DNA of 52,165 bases from assembly GCA_001464895.1 (NCBI GenBank), contig LNEE01000023.1:1-52165 (forward strand), read 5' to 3'. The notes below the pieces were generated by a model. The model was not told where the DNA came from. It did no database searches and saw only the letters and a list, made by a program, of their open reading frames with translations. Positions 8,745 through 17,322 of the stretch are shown here, piece after piece (within the stretch, counting starts at the first letter, position 1; each line of letters starts with the position of its first letter). Source of the DNA: Betaproteobacteria bacterium Ga0077532. GTDB lineage: Bacteria > Pseudomonadota > Gammaproteobacteria > Burkholderiales > Ga0077523. Both the position numbers and the translations under genes were made by a program.

Positions 8745-9944
8745 ATGATCACCATCCAGCACGAAGGCCGCCGCATCACCGCCGGCATCTACGGCGAGTT
8801 CACGTTGTCCGACTACCGCAAGTTCGAGGCGGAGGTCCTCGAGACACTGCGCCTCGAGGGGCCGGTGGATCTGCTGATGGATCTGCGCGACATGCTGGGC
8901 TACACGCTGGACGTCGCCTGGGAGGACATCCAGTTCATCCGCGCCCACGCCCACGACTTCCGCCGCGTGGCGGTCATCGCGAGGGATCAGCTCACGGTGT
9001 GGCTGGGCTGGCTCACCCGCCTGCTCTCGGATGCCGACGTGCGCGTCTTCGAGGACGACGCGTCCGCACTCGAATGGCTCGCAGAGGACACCGGAGCCGA
9101 CGCGGGTCTTGGCACGCTCATCACGGTGGCGGCGCTGGCGAAGCGCCTGGACGATCCTTCGGTAGTGGTGTTCGACTGCCGCCACGACCTCGTCAACAAG
9201 ACGATCGGCAGCGACGCGTACGCGAAGTCCCACATCCCCGGGGCGCGGTTCGCGCACGTGGACCGCGATCTCGCGGCACCGCTCACCGGTACGAATGGCC
9301 GGCATCCGCTGCCCGACCGCGACACCTTCGTGGCGTGGCTCGGCCGGATGGGCGTGTCGAACCGCACACAGGTGGTCGCGTACGACAGCGGCGGTGGCAT
9401 GTACGCGGCGCGGCTCTGGTGGATGCTGAAGCACTGGACGGGGCATCAGAAGGTGGCGGTGCTCGATGGCGGCTGGGACGCCTGGGTGAAGACCGGCCAT
9501 CCCGTGACGACGGAAGTGCCGAAGCCCATCCCGACGACGTTCCAGCCGAAGACGATCAGTTCTGCGGTGGATGCCGCCGCGATCCTGGCGCAGATCGGCA
9601 CGGGCCGCTTCCGGATCGTCGATGCCCGGGCGGCGGACCGGTTCCGTGGCGAGAACGAGACCATCGATCCGGTGGGCGGGCACATCCCGGGCGCCGTGAA
9701 CCACTTCTTCCGCAACAACCTCGACCCGATGGGCTTCTTCAAGCCGGCCGCAGAACTGCGCGCCGCGTTCGAACCCGTCCTCGCGGGCGTGCGTCCGGAA
9801 CAGATCGTCCACTCGTGCGGTTCTGGAATCTCTGCGGCCCACAACATCTTCGCGATGGAACTCGCCGGCATCGAGGGCACGAAGCTGTACCCCGGCTCCT
9901 GGAGCGAGTGGTGCGCCGACCCCTCGCGGCCCATCGAGAAGTAG
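8745..9944 (+). CDS. SpoIIAA-like domain fused to a tandem-rhodanese sulfurtransferase
   Basis: A 399-aa fusion. Residues 1 to about 120 resemble the SpoIIAA-like (STAS-fold) domain, with LLMDLRDMLG (43-52) and a Trp/Leu-rich helix. Residues about 123-399 form a two-domain thiosulfate/3-mercaptopyruvate sulfurtransferase. The first rhodanese domain is the inactive type (VVFDCRHDL, SHIPGARFAHVD, GGWDAW). The second carries the active loop HSCGSGISA with catalytic Cys358. Ordinary TSTs are about 280 aa, so the extra N-terminus accounts for the length. The Gly-Ser-Gly loop suits thiosulfate or mercaptopyruvate. The job of the N-terminal domain is unknown; membrane or partner recruitment is possible. 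Confidence 0.85.
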   Translation: MITIQHEGRRITAGIYGEFTLSDYRKFEAEVLETLRLEGPVDLLMDLRDMLGYTLDVAWEDIQFIRAHAHDFRRVAVIARDQLTVWLGWLTRLLSDADVRVFEDDASALEWLAEDTGADAGLGTLITVAALAKRLDDPSVVVFDCRHDLVNKTIGSDAYAKSHIPGARFAHVDRDLAAPLTGTNGRHPLPDRDTFVAWLGRMGVSNRTQVVAYDSGGGMYAARLWWMLKHWTGHQKVAVLDGGWDAWVKTGHPVTTEVPKPIPTTFQPKTISSAVDAAAILAQIGTGRFRIVDARAADRFRGENETIDPVGGHIPGAVNHFFRNNLDPMGFFKPAAELRAAFEPVLAGVRPEQIVHSCGSGISAAHNIFAMELAGIEGTKLYPGSWSEWCADPSRPIEK

Positions 9945-9987
9945 GCGTCCCCTGCGCGGCGGGCGGGGCCGACCGGACCCGCCCGTG

Positions 9988-10380
9988 ATGCCCATGCGTG
10001 CGCTCGCCGCCGACCTGGTGCTCGTGGCGCACACCCTCTTCGTCGCCTTCGTGGTGGGCGGATTCGCGCTGATCTGGATCGGGCACTTCCGGGGCTGGGC
10101 GTGGATCCGCGGCTACCGCTTCCGATCGCTGCATCTCGCCGCCATCACGTTCGTGGCCTTCGAGGGTCTGATCGGCATGACCTGCCCGCTCACGGAATGG
10201 GAGGCGGCCCTGCGCGGTCGCACGCCGGAGATGTCGTTCATCGCGCGTGCACTCAGCGCGATCGTCTTCCACGACTTCCCCGAGTGGGTCTTCACGACGG
10301 CCTACGTGGCGTTCGCGGTACTGACGGCGATGACCATTCGCCTCGTACCGGTGGGATCGCCACGACGGAACGAGCAGTGA
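9988..10380 (+). CDS. DUF2784 family membrane protein
   Basis: A small integral membrane protein of about 130 aa with four hydrophobic segments (ADLVLVAHTLFVAFVVGGFA, LAAITFVAFEGLIGM, a helix around IARALSAIVFHDF, and a C-terminal TTAYVAFAVLTAMTI). The motif TCPLTEWE after segment two and the HDFPEWVF stretch are typical of DUF2784. No biochemical role is known for the family. ATGs at 9988 and 9994 and a GTG at 9985 are all possible starts. It follows the sulfurtransferase fusion by 43 bp and may be co-transcribed. Confidence 0.75.
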   Translation: MPMRALAADLVLVAHTLFVAFVVGGFALIWIGHFRGWAWIRGYRFRSLHLAAITFVAFEGLIGMTCPLTEWEAALRGRTPEMSFIARALSAIVFHDFPEWVFTTAYVAFAVLTAMTIRLVPVGSPRRNEQ

Positions 10381-10423
10381 CGCCCTGCGGAAGCGCGCCT
10401 TCGCAGCGATGGCTTTCGATGGC

Positions 10424-10452
10424 TTGCAATGCCTCGTAGCATCTGCTACGTT
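10424..10452 (+). promoter_or_regulatory. Candidate autoregulated promoter/operator of the Xre-RES pair
   Basis: Positions 10435-10450 read CGTAGCATCTGCTACG, a perfect 7-bp inverted repeat with a 2-bp centre. It lies 32 bp upstream of the antitoxin start. A weak -35-like TTGCAA (10424-10429) and -10-like TACGTT (10447-10452) are spaced 17 bp and overlap the palindrome. Antitoxins of this class usually repress their own promoter, so the palindrome is a good operator candidate. Confidence 0.45.
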
Positions 10453-10481
10453 GTGTCGCACATCCTCGCGGAGTCACTGCC

Positions 10482-10919
10482 ATGCGCGCCACCGGAACCG
10501 TCGCGATCCCGCAGCGGGCGGATGAAGGATCACGCGATTCACGCGTAACAGCAGGATCACGCGATGCCCGCGTGCGCCTCGCCCGGATGGTGACGACCCT
10601 CTTTCAGCACTGGCACCTTTCCACGGCGGAGCAATCCGCCCTGCTCGGGATGTCGACCAGCCATCGTGCGACGCTCGCGCGGTACCGTCGCGGGGAGCCC
10701 CTGGCGGACAGCCGCGATCTTCTCGACCGGGTGGGCCATCTGCTGGGAATCCACAAGTCGCTTCGCATCCTGTTCCCGCACGATCTCGACCTCGCCTACC
10801 GCTGGATGACGACGCCGAATCGCCTGCTCGGCACCCGCCCCGTCGATGTCGCCATCGAGCGCGGTTTCGAAGGGCTGCTGGCCCTGCGTCGCTATCTTGA
10901 CTTCGAACGCGGCACGTGA
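10482..10919 (+). CDS. Xre/MbcA/ParS-type antitoxin
   Basis: A 145-aa antitoxin of the RES-Xre type. A central helical region (TTLFQHWHLSTAEQSALLGM) is followed by RATLARYRRGEPLADSRDLL, which looks like the Xre-like HTH. The C-terminal toxin-binding segment is the MbcA/ParS/Xre (DUF2384) type: LLGIHKSLRILFPHDLDLAYRWM, then NRLLGTRPVDVAIERGFEGLLALRRYLD. It overlaps the RES toxin start by the 4-bp GTGA at 10916-10919, so translation is coupled. The N-terminal 25 residues, containing a duplicated SRDSRV/SRDARV, are not conserved family sequence; initiation further in cannot be excluded. Confidence 0.85.
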   Translation: MRATGTVAIPQRADEGSRDSRVTAGSRDARVRLARMVTTLFQHWHLSTAEQSALLGMSTSHRATLARYRRGEPLADSRDLLDRVGHLLGIHKSLRILFPHDLDLAYRWMTTPNRLLGTRPVDVAIERGFEGLLALRRYLDFERGT

Positions 10920-11635
10920 CCGCGCCGACGCTCGACGCGCTCTGCGACCGCACCGTGGCGGTGGCCGGCGACCTGCTGCGCAACCTCAAGGGCATCCGAC
11001 GTTCTCAGGACCTCTTCGACGATCTCTCGCAGGACCCAGCCGACTGGGCTGTGGCCATCGAGGCGGCGGACGATGCCGTGGCCGGGACTCCCTCGGCCAT
11101 CGTGACGCGACCCTTCGACTACGGCACCGTCATCACGTGGAGTTTCGACCCTGCGCACTGGGTCGCGACCCGTTTCAGCGACGGACGGCGCTTCGGCGCG
11201 TGGTACGGAGCGACCGAGATCGAAACGACGGTGCACGAGACGGTCTACCACTGGCACCGGTTCCTCATGGACAGCTTCCCCGACGAGGATCGATGCATCG
11301 CGGGCGAACGCCGCGTGTGCGCAGTGCGCTGCGATGCGACGCTCGTGGATCTGCGCGGGCGCGAATCGGAAGCCCCCGGCCTGCTGGACCGCCGCAGCTA
11401 TGCCTTCGCGCAGCGGGTCGGCGCGTTCGTGCGCGATCGGGGCGACGCCGGGCTCATGGTCCGGTCGGCGCGTTGCGATGGCACGAACGTGGCGATGTTC
11501 GAGTCCACGAAGCTCTCGGCAGTTCGCGAACGCTGCTTCCTGACCTACTTCTGCCGCCCCCGCGAGGACCGGGTCGTCGTGGAGCGCACACCGGGACGCC
11601 GATGGCTGGAGATCCGGCCCTCCAGTCTCTACTAG
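10916..11635 (+). CDS. RES-domain toxin (NAD+-degrading)
   Basis: A 239-aa RES-family toxin. Characterised members deplete cellular NAD+ by phosphorolysis or hydrolysis. The conserved Arg, Glu and Ser of the name-giving motif can be traced: RFSDGRRFGAWYGATEIETTVHE with the Arg and Tyr/Glu pair, and the late FESTKLSAVRE. The GTG start overlaps the antitoxin stop. The RES domain occupies about 75-225; the first 70 residues are helical and may contact the antitoxin. An FkbM methyltransferase gene starts only 26 bp after the stop, so it may be read from the same transcript. The length is slightly above the compact RES average of 160-230 aa. Confidence 0.85.
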   Translation: MTAPTLDALCDRTVAVAGDLLRNLKGIRRSQDLFDDLSQDPADWAVAIEAADDAVAGTPSAIVTRPFDYGTVITWSFDPAHWVATRFSDGRRFGAWYGATEIETTVHETVYHWHRFLMDSFPDEDRCIAGERRVCAVRCDATLVDLRGRESEAPGLLDRRSYAFAQRVGAFVRDRGDAGLMVRSARCDGTNVAMFESTKLSAVRERCFLTYFCRPREDRVVVERTPGRRWLEIRPSSLY

Positions 11636-11661
11636 GGCCAAGGCCGTAGGAAACCAATACG

Positions 11662-13074
11662 ATGCCCGCCTCTGCGATTCTCACGATGGTGGACGGCGTC
11701 CGGGTGGCGGTGCACGACTCGCTGGACCAGGTCACCACCTACGTCCTGCGCGAACAGGGCGACTGGTTCGAGGACGAGATCCGCTTCCTGAGGCGTCTGC
11801 TCGAACCCGGGCAACACATCATCGACATCGGCGCCAACTGCGGCGTCTACGCGCTCAGCATGGCCAAGGTCGTCGGCCCCACCGGGCGCGTGTGGGCCTT
11901 CGAACCCGCTTCGGCCACGGCGGATCTCCTGGCGGAGGGGGCGGCCGCGAACGGTTTCGAGCAGGTGGTGGTGGAACGCCACGCGGTGTCAGCCACGTCG
12001 GGCGTCGGACGGCTGGCGCCGGGCGCGCTGCCGGAGATGAACGCGGTCTGCCACGATCCGGTCGCAGCCACGGGCGGCGAGACCATCTCCCTCGTCAGCC
12101 TCGACGACTGCCTGGCCTCGCGCGGCTGGCGCGACATCGCCTTCATCAAGATCGATGCCGAAGGTGAGGAGGCCAACGTGCTCGCCGGGGGCAGGCGCCT
12201 GCTCACCGAACAATCGCCACTCGTGCAGTACGAACTGCAGCGGGACGGCGAGATCCAGATCGAACTCGTCGATACGTTCGAGACGCTCGGCTACGCCGCC
12301 TATCGCCTCGCCCCGGGCCCCGGCATGCTGGTGCCGTTCCGGCGCGACGCCCCGAAAGACGTCTTCCAGCTGAACCTGTTCGCCTGCAAGCCGGATCGCG
12401 CCGCCCGGCTTGCCGCGGCTGGCCTGCTGGTCGACACCCAGGCGATGGCGGAATCGCAGGAATGGTTCGGTGACATCGCCCGGCAGGCCGGTGCGCTGGA
12501 CGCGTGGTCCTGGCGCCACACCATCGCGGCCCTCCCCTATGGCACAGCGCTCGCAGCCGGATGGGAAGCCGGTCCGCACCATGGTCGCCATCCGGACGTC
12601 GAGGCGGCACTCGCCTTCCATGCCTACAGTCGGGATCACCACACGCCAGCCCCCGACCGCTACGTGGCGTTGAGGATCAGCTTCCAGATGTTCAGCAATC
12701 TGTGCGCGACGGCGCCGTCCCACCTTCGCCTGTCGAGCCTCGCGCGCGTCGCACACGAATGCGGGCACCGGACGATCGCGATCCACGCGCTCATGCAGCT
12801 GAGCAGGAGTCTCCTCACGCAGGGTTCTCCCGATCTCGGTGAACCGTTCCTGGCGCCCGGCGAGCGCTTCGACGTCGTCGCGCCTGGCGCCGACCCGGGG
12901 CGCTGGATACTTGCGGCGGTGCTGGAAGAACTGGAGCGGCTGAACGCGTGGTCGTCGTACTTCCAGCCGAGCCTGGAACGTCTTCAGCTGATCCGTGACC
13001 TCGGGTTCGCGGGCGACGAGATGCAGCGTCGCCTGAGCTTGGTGCAGACCCGCGGGATACCGCCTTCAGAGTAG
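11662..13074 (+). CDS. FkbM-family methyltransferase with extra C-terminal domain (copy 1)
   Basis: A 470-aa protein. The N-terminal part (about 1-260) is an FkbM-type SAM-dependent methyltransferase: motif I IDIGANCGVYAL (54-65), the acidic motif WAFEP (78-82), and the later IKIDAEGEE and QYELQRDGE segments. FkbM enzymes O-methylate sugars or polyketides. The remaining 200 residues form a helical region shared only with the next gene here, with GALDAWSWR, AFHAYSRD, LRLSSLAR and LEELERLNAWSSY. The ATG has TAGGA about 10 nt upstream. Co-location with flagellar genes suggests flagellar or surface glycan methylation, which is an inference. The C-terminal domain is not recognised. Confidence 0.82.
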   Translation: MPASAILTMVDGVRVAVHDSLDQVTTYVLREQGDWFEDEIRFLRRLLEPGQHIIDIGANCGVYALSMAKVVGPTGRVWAFEPASATADLLAEGAAANGFEQVVVERHAVSATSGVGRLAPGALPEMNAVCHDPVAATGGETISLVSLDDCLASRGWRDIAFIKIDAEGEEANVLAGGRRLLTEQSPLVQYELQRDGEIQIELVDTFETLGYAAYRLAPGPGMLVPFRRDAPKDVFQLNLFACKPDRAARLAAAGLLVDTQAMAESQEWFGDIARQAGALDAWSWRHTIAALPYGTALAAGWEAGPHHGRHPDVEAALAFHAYSRDHHTPAPDRYVALRISFQMFSNLCATAPSHLRLSSLARVAHECGHRTIAIHALMQLSRSLLTQGSPDLGEPFLAPGERFDVVAPGADPGRWILAAVLEELERLNAWSSYFQPSLERLQLIRDLGFAGDEMQRRLSLVQTRGIPPSE

Positions 13075-13187
13075 GCCGACAACATGCCATCGGCGGCGCA
13101 TGACTTATCATCGCGCGGCCTTTGATGGGCTCACCCAACCCCGGACCACGAGCACACGCCATGGTCCACGCACGAGAGACGTCGACG

Positions 13188-14612
13188 ATGACAGCAGGCA
13201 CGATCCTCACGATGGTGGACGGCGTCCGGGTGGCCGTGCAGGACTCGATGGACCAGATCACCACCTACGTCCTGCGCGAACAGGGTGACTGGTTCGAGGA
13301 CGAGATCCGCTTCCTGAGGCGTCTGCTCGAACCCGGGCAGCACATCATCGACATCGGCGCCAACTGCGGCGTCTACGCGCTCAGCATGGCCAAGGTCGTC
13401 GGCCCCACCGGGCGCGTGTGGGCCTTCGAGCCCGCCTCGGCCACGGCGGATCTCCTCGCGGAGGGCATCGCGGCGAACGGGTTCGACCACGTCGTTCTCG
13501 AGCGATGTGCGGTCTCGGCGGCGCCGGGAACGGCGCAGCTTTCGATGAACCGTCAGCCCGAGCTGAATGCCTTGTCGCACGGCGGGGCCGAAGACGGCAG
13601 CACCGAGACGGTGGCGGTCACGAGCCTCGACGACTGTCTGACCTCGCGCGGCTGGCGGGACATCGCTTTCCTCAAGATCGATGCCGAGGGCGAGGAGGCA
13701 CCGATTCTCGAGGGTGGGCGCCGGTTCTTCGCCGAGCAGTCGCCGCTCGTGCAGTACGAGCTGCAGCGGGACGGCGAAGTGCAGATGGACCTGGTCGATG
13801 CCTTCGCCGCCCTCGGCTACAACTCCTACAGACTGGTGCCGGGTCTTGGTGTCCTCGTGCCGTTCGGTCGGGACGCGAATCCCGATGCCTTCCACCTGAA
13901 CCTGTTCGCGTGCAAGCAGGATCGCGCGGCCCGCCTCGCCGCAGCGGGCTTTCTCGTGGAGGCGGATGCCGTCGAGAACTCGCGGGAATGGCTGAAGGAT
14001 GTGGCCGGGCGCCCCGGCGCTCTCGACGCGTACTCGTGGCGGCAGACACTCACCCGGCTGCCGTACGGGGCCCTGTTCGCGGCGGACTGGGAACGGACGA
14101 TGGCGACGAGGCGCAACGAGCACATCGACGACGGTCTCGCGTTCCATGCCTACAGCCGGGATCCCGAAGTCCTGATGGCCGACCGGTTCGTGGCGCTCTC
14201 GGTCAGCATGTTCATGTTCAGGAAGGCGTGCGACGACGACCCATCGGGCATGCGCCTCTCGAGCCTTGCGCGCACGGCCCGCGAACTGGGGATCCGCACG
14301 GTGGCAATCGAAGCGCTGATGCGTTTGAGCAAGACGATCCTGGAGGACCAGAGCATCGACCCGAGCGAACCGTTCCTGGCATCCAACGAACGCTTCGACC
14401 AGATTCCGCCAGGCAACGAGCTGGGCAACTGGATCCTAGGCGGCGTGCTCGAGGAGCTGGAGATCTGCAATGCATGGTCGTCGTACTACCGGGCCAGCCT
14501 CGACCGACTCCGCATGATTCGCGACCTCGGATTCGCCAGCGAGGAGATGCTTCGTCGCCTGGATCTGGTTGTCACACGCCACGAACGCCAGGGGATGCCT
14601 CCCCTGCCGTAG
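13188..14612 (+). CDS. FkbM-family methyltransferase with extra C-terminal domain (copy 2)
   Basis: A 474-aa paralogue of the preceding gene, 113 bp downstream. Its first 90 codons are nearly identical to copy 1, including third positions. It then diverges (DHVVLERCAVSAAPG against EQVVVERHAVSATSG), and the C-terminal domain is clearly homologous but different (GALDAYSWR, AFHAYSRD, MRLSSLART, LEELEICNAWSSY). The ATG at 13188 aligns with the start of copy 1 and has GAGAGA upstream; earlier TTG/ATG codons would add 22 unaligned residues. The SAM motif is intact, so both copies are probably active. They may modify different acceptors. Confidence 0.8.
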   Translation: MTAGTILTMVDGVRVAVQDSMDQITTYVLREQGDWFEDEIRFLRRLLEPGQHIIDIGANCGVYALSMAKVVGPTGRVWAFEPASATADLLAEGIAANGFDHVVLERCAVSAAPGTAQLSMNRQPELNALSHGGAEDGSTETVAVTSLDDCLTSRGWRDIAFLKIDAEGEEAPILEGGRRFFAEQSPLVQYELQRDGEVQMDLVDAFAALGYNSYRLVPGLGVLVPFGRDANPDAFHLNLFACKQDRAARLAAAGFLVEADAVENSREWLKDVAGRPGALDAYSWRQTLTRLPYGALFAADWERTMATRRNEHIDDGLAFHAYSRDPEVLMADRFVALSVSMFMFRKACDDDPSGMRLSSLARTARELGIRTVAIEALMRLSKTILEDQSIDPSEPFLASNERFDQIPPGNELGNWILGGVLEELEICNAWSSYYRASLDRLRMIRDLGFASEEMLRRLDLVVTRHERQGMPPLP

Positions 14613-14666
14613 CGACCATGGGACCACGAAGCGCCGACCGGCGTCGCATCCGCGGCGCCGGTGGGT

Positions 14667-16406
14667 TCAACCCGCCCGCACGACCTGGTTCTTGCCCTGC
14701 ACCTTGGCCTGGTACATGGCCTGGTCGGCGCGCTGGATGAGGGATTCCTCGGTTTCGTCGGGCTGGCGTTGCGCAACGCCGGCGCTGAAGGTCACGAGCA
14801 GGCGCTCGTTCTCGTGAAGGAAGAACCGCTTCGTCAGTTCCCTCTGCAGGCGCACGGTGACGGCTGCTGCAGTCTCGAGATCGGTGTCCGGCAGGATGAT
14901 CACGAATTCCTCGCCGCCATACCGCGCGATGACGTCGGTGGGGCGCACTGTCCGACGGATCACCTTCGCGAGGTGGACCAGCGCGGCATCGCCCGCCGAG
15001 TGCCCGTGGGTGTCGTTCAGCTTCTTGAAGTTGTCGAGGTCAAGCATCGAAACGCACATGGGCCGCCCCGTGCGGGTGGCACGGGACAGCTCGCGCTGCA
15101 TCGCTTCGTTCATGCCGCGGCGGTTGAGCGTCCCGGTGAGGTGGTCCTCCCGGATCTGCTCGCTCACCTTCGCCAGTTCCGACTCCAGTTGCCGGACGCG
15201 ACGCTGTGCAACATCGGCCTGTTCTCTGGCACTGACGAGATCGTCGCGCGATCGCAGCATGTCGACCTGCATGCCGCGCGTGTCGGTCATCAGTTCCTCG
15301 ACGAGCGTCTTCAGGCTTCCGATGTTCTCCGTGCTGGCGATCCGTGCGGAATAGCGCTCGATCTTCTTTCCATAGTCCAACGTGTGGCCGGTGACCTCGG
15401 CCAGTCGCTCGACGAAGATCGACAGCAGGCTCTTCATCGTGGCTTTCGCCTCGGCAAGCCCCGCCTTCAAGTGCGACTGCTTGTAGATGACTTCCTTGAT
15501 GCTCCGCTCCGCTTCCCGCACGGAGCGCAGGTCCACGGGCTTGCTGATCAGTTCGCGCACGATCGCCATCTGACCCTGCACCCATTGCTCGTCATCCACC
15601 AGTTCGTCGATGTTGTCGACGAGGAGGCCGATGAGTCGCATGAGGTGGGCGATCAGCTCCTCGTCGGGCTCCGCGCGCATCTCGACCTTGATCCAGAACT
15701 GGCGCAGCTGCTGGCCGAGTCGACTCCAGTCCTCGGGCACTTCTGCCTCGCGGACCCGCCAGGCCAGCTGGAAAAGCTCCGAGTGGACATCGGAGTAGCG
15801 CTCGATCCGCGGACCGAGCCCGGTCTCGAGTGTGGTGGCAAGAACCTCCCGGGCTTCCTCCAGCATCGGATCCCGCATCGGGGTGCCGCCACGGGTGTCC
15901 GCGCGCTCTGGGACATCGGCCACCGGGCCTTGTCCGCCCTCCTGCCAGGCGCGGACGAGCGAGGTGAGCCGCGTGGTGAGAAGCGATTCGGCGCCCCCTG
16001 CTGCGGCCAGTACGCGATCGAGGCTGTCGCGCTTTCGCGCGACGGTCCAGCCCTTGTGCGGAATGTCCAACTGCCGCACCGCTTCGCGGAAGGCGGCGGC
16101 CGCCTCGACGAAGCCCGGGCGTTCCGAGCGGCCCGTGAGCCCGAGGAGAGCGGACCCCATGGCTTCCACGTTGTTCTGTTCGATGGCCGCCTGGAGACCT
16201 CGCAATGCCTGGTCGTCCTGGTTCTTCGAGGCGAGCTGACGTACGACCACGGCAAAACGATCGGCAGACGATGTCTCGGCCGGTGAACCGCCTGCGATCT
16301 CCAGATAGATGCTCTGATAGTTCCGCGGTGTCGGCGCCATGCGTCGCGCAGCCAGCAGCTTCAGCGTCTCGCGAGCGATGACGGTCGGATTCTCGGCGTC
16401 GGCCAT
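14667..16406 (-). CDS. Diguanylate cyclase with long N-terminal region
   Basis: A 579-aa soluble protein with no membrane segment seen. A long helical N-terminus (about 1-400), including a probable coiled coil before the catalytic domain (VSAREQADVAQRRVRQLESE), ends in a GGDEF domain. The active loop is GGEEF at 497-501 and the inhibitory I-site RPTD is at 488-491, exactly five residues upstream. It should therefore make c-di-GMP and be product-inhibited. It is divergent from flgA, converges on the second FkbM gene, and has a sigma-28-like promoter at 16444-16470. That ties it to late flagellar expression. The N-terminal half is not a recognised sensor. Confidence 0.9.
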   Translation of the reverse strand: MADAENPTVIARETLKLLAARRMAPTPRNYQSIYLEIAGGSPAETSSADRFAVVVRQLASKNQDDQALRGLQAAIEQNNVEAMGSALLGLTGRSERPGFVEAAAAFREAVRQLDIPHKGWTVARKRDSLDRVLAAAGGAESLLTTRLTSLVRAWQEGGQGPVADVPERADTRGGTPMRDPMLEEAREVLATTLETGLGPRIERYSDVHSELFQLAWRVREAEVPEDWSRLGQQLRQFWIKVEMRAEPDEELIAHLMRLIGLLVDNIDELVDDEQWVQGQMAIVRELISKPVDLRSVREAERSIKEVIYKQSHLKAGLAEAKATMKSLLSIFVERLAEVTGHTLDYGKKIERYSARIASTENIGSLKTLVEELMTDTRGMQVDMLRSRDDLVSAREQADVAQRRVRQLESELAKVSEQIREDHLTGTLNRRGMNEAMQRELSRATRTGRPMCVSMLDLDNFKKLNDTHGHSAGDAALVHLAKVIRRTVRPTDVIARYGGEEFVIILPDTDLETAAAVTVRLQRELTKRFFLHENERLLVTFSAGVAQRQPDETEESLIQRADQAMYQAKVQGKNQVVRAG

Positions 16407-16443
16407 TGGTCTTGTAGGGAAGTCGTGGAATCAAGCACCCGGA

Positions 16444-16470
16444 ATAACGGCGCTGTGGTGACAGCCTTGA
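16444..16470 (-). promoter_or_regulatory. Sigma-28 (FliA)-type promoter for the diguanylate cyclase
   Basis: Read on the minus strand: TCAAGG (16470-16465), a 13-bp spacer, then GCCGTTAT (16451-16444). The enterobacterial sigma-28 consensus is TAAAGTTT-N11-GCCGATAA, so the spacing is identical and the -10 octamer matches in 6 of 8 positions. The site lies 38 bp upstream of the start at 16406. fliA itself is in the window. Confidence 0.55.
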
Positions 16471-16507
16471 ATTATCCTCGCGGAATGACGCAGGCCATGC
16501 CGTAGCA

Positions 16508-17227
16508 ATGAACCCACTTCCCGAATCCGAACGCCCGACCAATCCATCGCGAGCGGTGATTCTCGCAATGCTGTTCGCCCTCTCGGGATCGGCCTCCGGC
16601 GCACAGCCGCAGGATCTCGATGCCGTGCGCAGGTCCGTGCATCGGTTCGTCACAGAGGAAACCCGCCAGTTGCCAGGCATGGTATCCGTGGAAGTCCAGC
16701 CACCGGACAAGCGGCTCCGTCTCTCTGCCTGCGCCGACCTGCAGCCGTACTTGCCGCCCGGGATCCGGCTCTGGGGACGCACCAGCGTCGGTGTGCGCTG
16801 CACGGGGCCTGACACGTGGTCGATGACGCTGGCCGTGGTGGTCAAGGTGCAAGGCCAGGCAGTGTTCACGGCGCGACCGGTGGCGCGTGGTCAGCGGATT
16901 CAGGAAGCCGATATCGCCGTACGGTCGGTTGACCTCACCCAGCTTCCGGCGGGTGTGCTCACGGAGGGCGGCCAGGCCCTGGGACAGGTCACGGGAGTCG
17001 CGCTCGCAGCGGGCCTCGCGGTGCGGGCAGACATGTTGCACGGGGAGCGGGTCGTCCAGCCTGGGCAGACGGTCCGCCTCGTCTACCGGGCCGACGGATT
17101 GCAAGTGACCGGCGAAGGCAAGGCGATGGGGGCCGGGGCGGTTGGCGAGGAGATTTCGGTGAGAACGGCCAACGGACGGGTGATCCGAGGGAAGGTCTCG
17201 GCGGCAGGCGAGGTGGAGGTGCGATGA
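16508..17227 (+). CDS. flgA: Flagellar P-ring assembly chaperone FlgA
   Basis: A 239-aa periplasmic protein needed for P-ring formation around the flagellar rod. It has a Sec signal peptide (hydrophobic RAVILAMLFALSGSASGA, cleavage before QPQD) and a C-terminal SAF-type domain with VARGQRIQEADIAVRSVDL and a final region containing GQTVRLVYRADGLQVTGEGKAM and ISVRTANGRVIRGKV, typical of FlgA ends. Length is normal. It lies head to head with the diguanylate cyclase, with about 100 bp between starts, and upstream of flgM and flgN. No flgB operon follows in this window. Confidence 0.92.
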   Translation: MNPLPESERPTNPSRAVILAMLFALSGSASGAQPQDLDAVRRSVHRFVTEETRQLPGMVSVEVQPPDKRLRLSACADLQPYLPPGIRLWGRTSVGVRCTGPDTWSMTLAVVVKVQGQAVFTARPVARGQRIQEADIAVRSVDLTQLPAGVLTEGGQALGQVTGVALAAGLAVRADMLHGERVVQPGQTVRLVYRADGLQVTGEGKAMGAGAVGEEISVRTANGRVIRGKVSAAGEVEVR

Positions 17228-17322
17228 CCGCCCGTCCCCTCGCCTGCCAGCCTCCGGTACCCTCCAGGCCACGGAGTCCGAGCGCTATACTCCCGCCACC
17301 TTTCATAGACAAGAACGCTGGC

